The position numbers and the translations under genes are program-made. Shown in pieces: positions 33,843 through 41,441 of a stretch of DNA of 64,000 bases. Source of the DNA: Ignavibacteriota bacterium (lineage in GTDB: Bacteria > Bacteroidota > Ignavibacteria > Tepidaquicellales > Tepidaquicellaceae); the NCBI GenBank assembly GCA_026390735.1, contig JAPLFJ010000006.1, forward strand, positions 1 to 64,000. Reading direction: 5' to 3'. Position 1 is the first letter of the stretch, and every line of letters begins with the position of its first letter. The notes beneath the pieces are model-generated. The model was not told the origin of the DNA, searched no databases, and saw only the letters and a program-made list of their open reading frames with translations.

Positions 33843-35138
33843 ATGAAAAGAATATCTTATATAATCATTTTACAACTGCTACTTACTTTTAATTATTGTA
33901 ACAGTCAGTGGTATCAAATCAACTTACCAGTTGCAGGTAGTGTTTACAAAATGCAGTTTACAAATACCAGTACCGGCTGGGCAACTGTTAAACAGACCAA
34001 CAATCACTATACTCTCATTAAAACTACAAATTCCGGCTTAAACTGGTTTTCGATTTATTCTGATTCTGCAAAGGTCATTACATTTCAATTTATCAATGAT
34101 ACGCTTGGTTATGCAATGGGTAAATATGAGGGATTTTATTTGATGTCTAAAACTTTGAACGGCGGAAATAACTGGACTACAATGCAGAGTTCATATTCTG
34201 ACGTTTATAGCGGCTTTTATATGGTAAATGCGGATACGGGATGGGTAAACGCGTTTGCACTTCCGACTCAAATTACATTAAGAACAACAAACGGATTTCA
34301 AACGCTCGAACAAATATCAAGCGGCGCCGGCGGTTCGTCTGCGACTTTATTTTTCTTCAAAGAAAAGTACAACGGAGAATATTGCGGTTACTTACTCGGA
34401 GCAGGCTTGTTTTGGAAAACAACAAACAGTGGTTTTACTTGGCAGCAAATTAGTACGGGTTCCTCTGATAATGTGAACAGCTTCAGTTTTGTAAATAAGG
34501 ATACAGGTTGGGTAGTGATAGGTGCTTTCACAAACAATAATAAAATACTAAAAACAAATAATGGCTGTTTAAGCTGGTCTACTCAATTTTTGGCAACATT
34601 AGGTAATGCACTCAATATATTCGCTTTAACTAAAAATAGAATATGGTGCGGTGCAACTTCCAATTTGGTTTTTACAAGCACAAATTCCGGTATCACGTGG
34701 GGGACACAAGCAAGCGCCATACATGCCAATGCTTGGATATACATGGTTGATTCATTATTAGGGTTTACCTGGTCGGGTAATGATTTTTATATGGCAAGGA
34801 CTACTAACGGCGGAGGGGCAATAACCGGCTTAAATCAATCCAGTACAGAAGTACCGGAAGAATATTCCCTCGGACAAAACTATCCGAACCCGTTTAACCC
34901 AACGACAAACATTCCGTTCGAACTCAAAGAGCCGTCGCACGTAACGCTGAAAGTATTCGACGCCCGCGGACGCGAAGTGAAAGAACTCGTCAACGGACGC
35001 TGGGGTAAGGGAAAGTTCATTGCCGATTTCGACGCTTCGCAATTCGCCACAGGAATCTACTTCTATCAGATAATAGTCTCGGGCGAAACCACTCACCAGA
35101 CTTTTGCGGAGACGAGGAAGATGATGGTTTTAAAGTGA
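33843..35138 (+). CDS. Secreted Ycf48/BNR-like repeat protein with sorting domain, paralogue 2
   Basis: 431 residues from ATG 33843 (MKRISYIIILQLLLTFNYCNS signal peptide); an upstream in-frame ATG at 33792 lies in the duplicated leader and is rejected. Propeller blades again carry KTTNSGLNWF, KTTNSGFTWQ and related motifs, but the blades have diverged strongly from paralogue 1, while the C-terminal sorting domain is almost identical at DNA level for about 150 bp (from YSLGQNYPNPFNP onward). This contrast points to gene conversion or selection for the export tag. It ends KMMVLK. Confidence 0.87.
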   Translation: MKRISYIIILQLLLTFNYCNSQWYQINLPVAGSVYKMQFTNTSTGWATVKQTNNHYTLIKTTNSGLNWFSIYSDSAKVITFQFINDTLGYAMGKYEGFYLMSKTLNGGNNWTTMQSSYSDVYSGFYMVNADTGWVNAFALPTQITLRTTNGFQTLEQISSGAGGSSATLFFFKEKYNGEYCGYLLGAGLFWKTTNSGFTWQQISTGSSDNVNSFSFVNKDTGWVVIGAFTNNNKILKTNNGCLSWSTQFLATLGNALNIFALTKNRIWCGATSNLVFTSTNSGITWGTQASAIHANAWIYMVDSLLGFTWSGNDFYMARTTNGGGAITGLNQSSTEVPEEYSLGQNYPNPFNPTTNIPFELKEPSHVTLKVFDARGREVKELVNGRWGKGKFIADFDASQFATGIYFYQIIVSGETTHQTFAETRKMMVLK

Positions 35139-35460
35139 CAATTTCAAATTTTAAAGTTTAAATTTCAAATTTCAAATTTACATTTAAAATTTCAAATTTG
35201 AAGAACGAACGCCAGCCCATTTCACGATGCATTCCTGAGCCAATAATAAAGCAATCTTTTTAATCCCGTAGGGATTATATATTGGTAGAAAAGATATGCC
35301 CCACAAACCCAATCCCGTTTAATAATTATGATTAATATGAAATCCCTATGGGATTTCTAATTCACTTATAATACATAAACCTAATACCATCTTTCATCAT
35401 TAAAATATTCACTCCTGGTTGAAGATCCGCAGTGACGGAAGTGGTACGTTTTTACTAAAA
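35139..35460. repeat. Intergenic repeats: AAATTTCAAATTT tract and two REP-like hairpins
   Basis: 35145-35200 is made of overlapping AAATTTCAAATTT units. AATCCC-GTA-GGGATT (35262-35276) and AAATCCC-TAT-GGGATTT (35340-35356) are short perfect hairpins of the CCCGTAGGG type that recurs between genes in this phylum. No gene is visible. Confidence 0.6.
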
Positions 35461-35476
35461 AATATTCTTTCCCCTA

Positions 35477-35507
35477 TTGACATTTAATAAAATATTTAGT
35501 ATATTTA
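35477..35507 (+). promoter_or_regulatory. Promoter of 11-nt array locus C
   Basis: TTG (35477-35479, within TTGACATTTA) and TATATTTA (35500-35507) are 20 bases apart, the same arrangement as at loci A and B; locus B also has TTGACATTTA. Confidence 0.55.
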
Positions 35508-35800
35508 TGTTTATTGTGTGAAGTGGATTCAATAATCTGCCGCTTTGCTAAATATAAATTGTTTTTTCCTTTAGAATAGCCTAATTCTATGAAAAAACAA
35601 CAAATAGGGCATTTATCCACTTCAAACACACTTCAAACACACTTCAAACGCACTTTTCCTTCGTTTCTCTTTCGGTTCACTGTCGTGTTCCTTATAGTCT
35701 CTATATATTCAACCCGTACAAAACTACCACCAAATCATTCATGGTCGTCTATAAGAGCAATGACCTTTATATTAAATTCAAACTCAACGCATCCTTATTC
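35508..35800 (+). ncRNA. Putative transcribed 11-nt array locus C
   Basis: A leader of 110 nt after the -7 element contains GAAGTGGAT (35519-35527), the exact complement of ATCCACTTC at the start of the array, and a TAGAAT/ATTCTA hairpin. The array of seven units follows, then CTATATATTCAA and GTACAAAACT blocks that resemble locus B. It lies about 140 bases before ispF, so a 5' UTR role for ispF is an alternative. Function unknown. Confidence 0.45.
35618..35694 (+). repeat. 11-nt periodic array, locus C
   Basis: CACTTCAAACA occurs twice, then CACTTCAAACG and CACTTTTCCTT, and in the same phase CGTTTCTCTTT, CGGTTCACTGT and CGTGTTCCTTA: seven units with C at position 1, T mostly at positions 4-5. 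Confidence 0.8.
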
Positions 35801-35836
35801 GATTGTTTTAATACTATAAAAATTTTAATTTAATGT

Positions 35837-36316
35837 ATGACAGATTTTAATTTCAGAATAGGTTACGGTTACGATGTTCACAGACTCGCAGAGGGCAGAA
35901 AGCTGATTCTCGGAGGCGTGGAAATTCCTCACAGCAAAGGTCTTGAAGGTCATTCCGATGCCGACGTACTGCTCCACGCAATATGCGATGCAATTCTCGG
36001 AGCGGCTGGTTTTCAGGATATAGGACATCAGTTCCCGAATACCGACCCTGCCTTCAAAGACATCTCAAGTTTAAAATTGCTTAAGCACGTCTATGATTTA
36101 ATATCAAAGGATGGATGGAAAGTCGGCAACGTTGATTCTATGATTATACTCGAAGAACCTAAGATTGCAAAGTACATTCCCGCGATGAAGAAGAATATCT
36201 CAGAGATTATCGGATGCGAACATATATCAATTAAAGCCACTACATCCGAAGGTCTCGGATTCGTTGGCGAAAAGAAGGGCTGCTCTGCAAATGCCGTTAC
36301 TATACTTCACAAATAA
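35837..36316 (+). CDS. ispF: 2-C-methyl-D-erythritol 2,4-cyclodiphosphate synthase
   Basis: 159 residues, normal length. Zinc ligands are Asp13, His15 (GYGYDVHRL) and His47 (DADVLLHAICDA); other hallmarks are GLEGHSDAD, DIGHQFPNTD and the C-terminal KATTSEGLGFVGEKKG. It forms the cyclodiphosphate in the MEP pathway of isoprenoid synthesis. Its stop overlaps the PAP2 start by one base. Confidence 0.97.
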   Translation: MTDFNFRIGYGYDVHRLAEGRKLILGGVEIPHSKGLEGHSDADVLLHAICDAILGAAGFQDIGHQFPNTDPAFKDISSLKLLKHVYDLISKDGWKVGNVDSMIILEEPKIAKYIPAMKKNISEIIGCEHISIKATTSEGLGFVGEKKGCSANAVTILHK

Positions 36317-36873
36317 TGGTTGATTTCTTATACAATATAGACGTTCAGGCCTTTTACTTTATAAACAAGACTCTGGCAAATCCCGCAACCGATTTCTTTA
36401 TGCCATTCATTACGGAAATAAATCACTGGAAAATCTTCTACGTTATTATGTTCCTGTATCTTATGATTGGCGGAGGCAGAAAAGGTTGGATTGTCGGTAT
36501 ATCTCTTTTAGTCTTAATAGCAGCAACTGACCAGCTTAGCAGTAATTTAATAAAACATGCAGTTGAAAGAATAAGACCGTGCAATGTTCTGCCCGGTGTG
36601 CATTTGCTCGTAGGCTGTACTCAGTCGTTGTCATTCCCTTCGTCGCATGCTGTAAACAATTTTGCCGGCGCAGTATTTCTTTCGCACTTCTACCCTAAGT
36701 TTAAAATCTCTTTCTATATTGGAGCCTTCCTGATGGCCATTTCGAGAGTTTTTGTTGGAGTGCATTATCCTTCAGACGTTCTTGCAGGAATATTAATTGG
36801 AATTATCGCAGGGCTTTTCTTTGTTTATGTATGGGACACCATTAATAAAAAACTTAAAATACTCAAGAATTAA
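36316..36873 (+). CDS. PAP2-family membrane phosphatase
   Basis: 185 residues with five to six membrane helices. The three PAP2 motifs are present: KHAVERIRPCN (KxxxxxxRP), PSSHAVNNF and SRVFVGVHYPSDVLAG. Likely substrates are undecaprenyl or phosphatidylglycerol phosphates in the cytoplasmic membrane. It lies between ispF and lnt with no spacing, so it is part of a lipid-related operon. Confidence 0.93.
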   Translation: MVDFLYNIDVQAFYFINKTLANPATDFFMPFITEINHWKIFYVIMFLYLMIGGGRKGWIVGISLLVLIAATDQLSSNLIKHAVERIRPCNVLPGVHLLVGCTQSLSFPSSHAVNNFAGAVFLSHFYPKFKISFYIGAFLMAISRVFVGVHYPSDVLAGILIGIIAGLFFVYVWDTINKKLKILKN

Positions 36874-38568
36874 TTGAAGCTTAAAAGAACCTTACTGTAT
36901 ATACTTTCGGGACTATGCCTTGCTTTCGCATTCCCGCCAATCAACATCTATACTCTGTATTTTCCGGGTATCGTACTGCTGATTCATTTCATACATTCAT
37001 CCGAAAACTTTAAACAGGCGTTTACTAAGTCATATTTTGCATTGCTTTCTTTCGAACTTGTTACTGTTTCGTGGATAAGTCTGAGCGGACTAAGAGAAGG
37101 TGCAGATAAGTTTATGATACTCGGCGGGTTCTTTGAAATGGTTATACATAGTGCTCTCTTAACATTACCTTTAATAATATATTTCTACACAAGAAAATCA
37201 ATTACAGGATACTTTAAAACAAAGAATCCTGCACTGGGAAATATTATCTCATTATTCACACTTCCTTTTATCTGGGTAACAGTAGAATATCTCTATGCCC
37301 TGCCTGAAGTGAGTTTCCCATGGCTTACAGCAGGAAACGCTTTTTCATCTGCATTACACAAAATTCAGTTTATAGAAATTACGGGCGTGTACGGTATTTC
37401 ATTCTGGATTATGACAATTAGCTGCTTTGTTTATATCATATTCGAAAAATCAATTAACCATAAAGATTCTTTCGGAAAACTTATTCGAAGGAAAGATGTA
37501 ATAGTTCTTTTAGCAGTTGTTTTCGTCCTGTATTTTATTCCTGACTTATATACCATTATAACTTCGCCCGCAAAGAAATACACGAATTATGTTTCTGAGG
37601 GAAAAGTTAAAGTTAACATTATTCAGCCAAATGTTAACCCCTGGAAGAAATGGGGAGCGAAACAAATAGACCTCGTGAATGATTATATAGACTTAATTAA
37701 ACTTTCCGATACTGCAAACCCAAAACCTGATTTAATGATACTGCCTGAAACGGCAGTGCCATTCTATCTTCTTGATAGTTATTACAGTGATAAATATGAC
37801 CTTATTAAATCCGCGGTAGAAGAAACCAAAACCCCTTTATTGATTGGGATTCCCGACCAGGTATATTATAATGACAGTATCAAAGCAAAATCCGATTCGA
37901 AAGAGAATAAAGGGTCAGGGAAAAAGTACGATACGTTTAATTCAGCAGTGTTAATCCAGCCCGGAGAAGAGAAAGTATCGCACCAGAAGTACGCAAAAAT
38001 GAGACTGGTAATCGCAAGCGAAAGGATGCCTTATCAGGAAAGAATTGCAATTCTTAGAGATTTAATACGCTGGTCGGTAGGCATAAGTTCTTTCCAGATT
38101 GGATGGGACACAACAATATTCAAACTTAAAGATAAATATAAATTCTGTACCGCTATCTGTTACGAGACAGTGTACCCGGAATTCTTTGCAGCATTTTCTG
38201 AAAAGGGTTCTACATTCAATGTTATTATCACAAACGACGGATGGTGGGGAAAACTTTTCGGCACTTATCAGCACAATCAGTTTGCAATACTCCGTGCGAT
38301 AGAAAACAGAAGATGGATTGCCAGATGCGCCAACACAGGGATTTCAGGTACTATAGACCCTTACGGGAACATGTACAACCAGTCCCCTATCAATGAGAAG
38401 TTTATTATATCGGATTATGTTGGTATAAACACAGAGGTAACTTTTTATACAAGGCATCCGTATTTGTTTCCGAATATATTATTACTTATATCGTGTGTTA
38501 TAATATTAGGAGCAGTAGTTTTGCGGATTGCTAAAAAACGAGAAGATTGGGTTTCTTCGGGTTCATAA
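36874..38568 (+). CDS. lnt: Apolipoprotein N-acyltransferase
   Basis: 564 residues, TTG start directly after the PAP2 stop. N-terminal membrane helices precede a carbon-nitrogen hydrolase domain: the nucleophilic triad is Glu in LPETAVPFY, Lys in HQKYAKMRLV or nearby, and Cys in TAICYETVYPEF. A final membrane helix closes the protein. Lnt adds the third acyl chain to lipoproteins at the periplasmic face. The family is usually about 510 residues; extra length lies in loops. Its last 38 bases overlap the 3' end of the convergent HU-SPOR gene. Confidence 0.93.
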   Translation: MKLKRTLLYILSGLCLAFAFPPINIYTLYFPGIVLLIHFIHSSENFKQAFTKSYFALLSFELVTVSWISLSGLREGADKFMILGGFFEMVIHSALLTLPLIIYFYTRKSITGYFKTKNPALGNIISLFTLPFIWVTVEYLYALPEVSFPWLTAGNAFSSALHKIQFIEITGVYGISFWIMTISCFVYIIFEKSINHKDSFGKLIRRKDVIVLLAVVFVLYFIPDLYTIITSPAKKYTNYVSEGKVKVNIIQPNVNPWKKWGAKQIDLVNDYIDLIKLSDTANPKPDLMILPETAVPFYLLDSYYSDKYDLIKSAVEETKTPLLIGIPDQVYYNDSIKAKSDSKENKGSGKKYDTFNSAVLIQPGEEKVSHQKYAKMRLVIASERMPYQERIAILRDLIRWSVGISSFQIGWDTTIFKLKDKYKFCTAICYETVYPEFFAAFSEKGSTFNVIITNDGWWGKLFGTYQHNQFAILRAIENRRWIARCANTGISGTIDPYGNMYNQSPINEKFIISDYVGINTEVTFYTRHPYLFPNILLLISCVIILGAVVLRIAKKREDWVSSGS

Positions 38569-40672
38569 CCTGAATAAAATTTAATACGACCTTATGCTTT
38601 TCGTAATAGTCCATGGCTTCTTCAATACTCTTGAAAGGACCGACTAAGACCCTGTATTCAAGACCGTTATCAATCTTTGTAGTACCTTCGACAATACAAT
38701 TCAGGTTATTCGATTTCAACTTTAGTTCAAGTTCACTCGCAGCGGACAAGTCATCAAACACTTTATTCTGAATGTATATCCTTTTTCCCAGTTGCCTGTA
38801 AATAACTCCGTAAAGATTTTTGACTTCAAAACTCTCTGTCTGACCTGATTCATCCTCGGCTGATAAATTTGCAGTATCCTTTTTTTCTATCGAATCACTT
38901 GATTTCTTCAGCATTGTACGAACTGAGTCACTCTTTCTGACACCGATTGTATCAGCAGTCTGATTGCCAGGAGATTTTGTGAACATGGTTTTATATACGT
39001 AAAAACCGAAGGCTGCCAGCAGAAACACGAAGAAGAAATAGAGGAATCCCTTAAAGAATTTTCCCTGCGTGTTTTTCTCTTCAGGTTCAACAGTAAATTG
39101 CGGCTTGAACTGTTGTTCGCTGTTCCTGAATATATCATCATAGGATTTTACTTCTTCTTCGGGTTTAAGATGCTCGATTATTCCGTCTGATTTCATATCC
39201 TGCAAAGCATCGGACAACGATTTAGGTTCAACATGCTCTTTCTCCGGTATCGGATCATGTATAATTATCTCAGGAAAGGTTTCATGTTTTTCAGGCTCTT
39301 GCTTTTCGACCTTGGAATCATCAATGAGTTTACCGAATATCTTCATTTCCTGACTCATTGGAGAACTTAACTCGGTTTTCTTTAGTTCTTCCTTCTTTTG
39401 TGAGAGCTCTTCTAATTCCCTGATACGATTTTCAAGTTCAGAAAACAATTCATTAGAGTCGTCCCCTGCTTTAGGAATTTCTTTAACTTCCGGTTCCTGG
39501 GGAATCTCAGGTTTATCATCAAAACCAAATAAGTCTTCAAAATTAGGAAAGTCAGTCTTATCCTGAGTTTCTTTTGTTTCGGATTCCTTTGGAATCTCAG
39601 GTTTATCAAAAGAACCAAAAAGGTCTTCAAATTTCGGGAAGTCAGTTTCACCCTGAGTTTCTTTTGTTTCAGGTTCCTCTTTTATTTCAGGCTTGGTTTC
39701 AGAATCAAAAAGGTCTTCAAACTTCGGGATTTCAGTTCTGTCAGTATCAGGAACAATAATCTCTTCGTGCCTTGTATCGGCATTAGCGTTATGCACATTC
39801 AGTTCTTTAATAATCTCTTCACGTCGTACTAAAATATCAAAGATTTCTTCTTTGATATTATCTATATTCATATCATCCTTAAGACTAACACGGATACCCG
39901 GTGTAAATGTATACTTTACCTCTTCTATTATTTTATTGTTTTCTGCAATCTGCTCTTCAGGGTTTTCCGTAAACTCGGTTAAAGGTATTCCCTCAGGTAA
40001 GATTATATCGACTGGATTATCAGCGAATACAGTCTGCTGACTGATGACACTCGCAACTACTTCTTCATTAAATATGCTTTCTTCGGGTTTTGAATCTGAT
40101 ATATTTTCTTCTTCGGCAACAGGATTTATGTCCGTGAATATACTCTGCTCCGTTTTCGACTCCATAATAACGTCTGCAGGTGTTACCTCTTCTTCTGCTG
40201 CTGTCTCTTCTGTAAAAGATTCCTGTTCTGTTTCTTCTTCTTTAACGAAAACCTCTTTAGTTATTAAACCTGTAGCAGGGCTTTCTTCTTCCTTTATTTC
40301 TTCTCCTGAAGAATCAAACTCAAAGTATAAATATTCTTCGTTATCAGCTTCCGGAATAATCTCTTTTACCTTAAGTATGGCTTTATGCTTTACATTCAGG
40401 GTGTTTACAACAATCGGCTCAAGATCCGAAAAGTTTTTATTGATTGCGTCTGCAAAGTTTTTTGCGGGTGAAAAGACAACGTACCTTTGTCTGACACCAT
40501 TAATAGTTTTAGTGTTAACATTAAATTTACCGAATTCAGGTATGTTTATTTTCTTACCCTTCTTAAATGCAGAAACCATCGATTCGAATATCCTGTCGAC
40601 GAATACTCCTGCCTCGATTTCTTCAACCCCGAATTGCTCAGATATCCTCTTTATGAGTTCAAATCTTATCAT
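38531..40672 (-). CDS. HU-like/SPOR-domain membrane protein
   Basis: 713 residues. The N-terminus (about 1-95) resembles the HU-like (CCDC81-type) domain (FELIKRISEQFGVEEIEAGVFVDRIFES, IPEFGKFNV). A long acidic low-complexity region follows, including three copies of an about 33-residue FPKFEDLFG-type repeat. One membrane helix (about 550-572) precedes a C-terminal SPOR domain (about 635-705; RVLVGPFKSIEEAMDYY) that binds denuded septal peptidoglycan. It may link the nucleoid or cytoplasm to the division site. It is the last gene of the four-gene operon and converges on lnt with a 38-bp overlap. Confidence 0.82.
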   Translation of the reverse strand: MIRFELIKRISEQFGVEEIEAGVFVDRIFESMVSAFKKGKKINIPEFGKFNVNTKTINGVRQRYVVFSPAKNFADAINKNFSDLEPIVVNTLNVKHKAILKVKEIIPEADNEEYLYFEFDSSGEEIKEEESPATGLITKEVFVKEEETEQESFTEETAAEEEVTPADVIMESKTEQSIFTDINPVAEEENISDSKPEESIFNEEVVASVISQQTVFADNPVDIILPEGIPLTEFTENPEEQIAENNKIIEEVKYTFTPGIRVSLKDDMNIDNIKEEIFDILVRREEIIKELNVHNANADTRHEEIIVPDTDRTEIPKFEDLFDSETKPEIKEEPETKETQGETDFPKFEDLFGSFDKPEIPKESETKETQDKTDFPNFEDLFGFDDKPEIPQEPEVKEIPKAGDDSNELFSELENRIRELEELSQKKEELKKTELSSPMSQEMKIFGKLIDDSKVEKQEPEKHETFPEIIIHDPIPEKEHVEPKSLSDALQDMKSDGIIEHLKPEEEVKSYDDIFRNSEQQFKPQFTVEPEEKNTQGKFFKGFLYFFFVFLLAAFGFYVYKTMFTKSPGNQTADTIGVRKSDSVRTMLKKSSDSIEKKDTANLSAEDESGQTESFEVKNLYGVIYRQLGKRIYIQNKVFDDLSAASELELKLKSNNLNCIVEGTTKIDNGLEYRVLVGPFKSIEEAMDYYEKHKVVLNFIQVMNPKKPNLLVF
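39470..39740. repeat. Three-copy tandem repeat inside the HU-SPOR gene
   Basis: Units of about 100 bp encode FPKFEDLFGSFDKPEIPKE-like blocks separated by ETKETQ. The copies are close in DNA sequence, so copy number may vary between strains. Confidence 0.7.
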
Positions 40673-40947
40673 CAGTCTTTAAGCCTGTCGATTAATTCCT
40701 TTGAGGGTTTATAAATCAGTTTATCTTTAGGTGGTAAAAGTATTTCTGCCTGCTTTCTGACATCAGGTACAGTCTGCATTTTTCTGTGTACCACTTCAAA
40801 CTCTCCAAGTTCCAGTATGCTGAGTTTTCTGTCTGTAAGCACGATACGCTTAATTTCATCAAAAACAAAATTAAATATATTGCTGCTGAGTTCTTTATTG
40901 AAAGAACTCCGTACCCTGACCTTATTTACAAGACTATTTTTATTCAA
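40672..40947 (-). CDS. HU-family DNA-binding protein
   Basis: 91 residues with the HU pattern: KNSLVNKVRVRSSFNKELSSNIFNFVFDEIKRIV, LELGEFEVVHRK, and a C-terminal basic arm (MQTVPDVRKQAEILLPPKDKLIYKPSKELIDRL). It overlaps both neighbours by ATGA-type junctions (four bases each), so translation is coupled. It probably pairs functionally with the HU-like domain of the next protein. Confidence 0.85.
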   Translation of the reverse strand: MNKNSLVNKVRVRSSFNKELSSNIFNFVFDEIKRIVLTDRKLSILELGEFEVVHRKMQTVPDVRKQAEILLPPKDKLIYKPSKELIDRLKD

Positions 40948-41441
40948 GACAGTATGTTCGAAATTTTATTCACTAATTCTTCTAAATATATTTTGTCAAT
41001 TTCATCAAAAAACGCATATTCGGCACTGTCAACATCCAGAACACCTATGGCTTTTCCATCGTACAGAACAGGAATTACTATTTCAGACTTTGATTTGCTG
41101 TCGCAGAATATATGCCCCGGAAAATTATTTACATCATCCACGATTATTGTCTCTTTATCTCTGAAAGAAGTACCACAAACACCTTTGCCAATCTCAATTC
41201 GTGTGCAGGCTAAACTTCCCTGAAAAGGACCAAGTACAAGATTATTTTTATCCTTATCGTATAGATAAAACCCTACCCATAAATAATAGTCAAATGTGCT
41301 TTTTAATAAGGACGTAACGTTGGCAAGGTTTGCGATTACATTGTTTTCATTTTCAAGCAATGCATCCACTTGTTTTAAGACTGTGGTATATCTTTCCTTT
41401 TTCGATAATAGTTTCAGGTTGTTAATATCTACTTCTATCAT
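40944..41441 (-). CDS. msrC: GAF-domain free methionine-R-sulfoxide reductase
   Basis: 165 residues forming a single GAF domain. The three conserved Cys of fRMsr are at 79, 89 and 113 (LACTRIEIGKGVCGTS, IFCDSKSKSEIVIP); the spacings of 10 and 24 equal those of the E. coli enzyme. It reduces free Met-R-sulfoxide in the cytoplasm. It sits in an operon with SPOR and HU proteins, overlapping both neighbours by four bases. Confidence 0.92.
   Translation of the reverse strand: MIEVDINNLKLLSKKERYTTVLKQVDALLENENNVIANLANVTSLLKSTFDYYLWVGFYLYDKDKNNLVLGPFQGSLACTRIEIGKGVCGTSFRDKETIIVDDVNNFPGHIFCDSKSKSEIVIPVLYDGKAIGVLDVDSAEYAFFDEIDKIYLEELVNKISNILS

Noticed and set aside
36874-38568. Horizontal transfer of lnt suggested by TTG start and extra length
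   Set aside because: Base composition and neighbours (ispF, PAP2) look native; TTG starts occur in other genes here (sppA).
40044-40682. 212-codon plus-strand frame opposite the HU-SPOR gene
   Set aside because: Ser/Thr-rich shadow of the acidic low-complexity region on the other strand.
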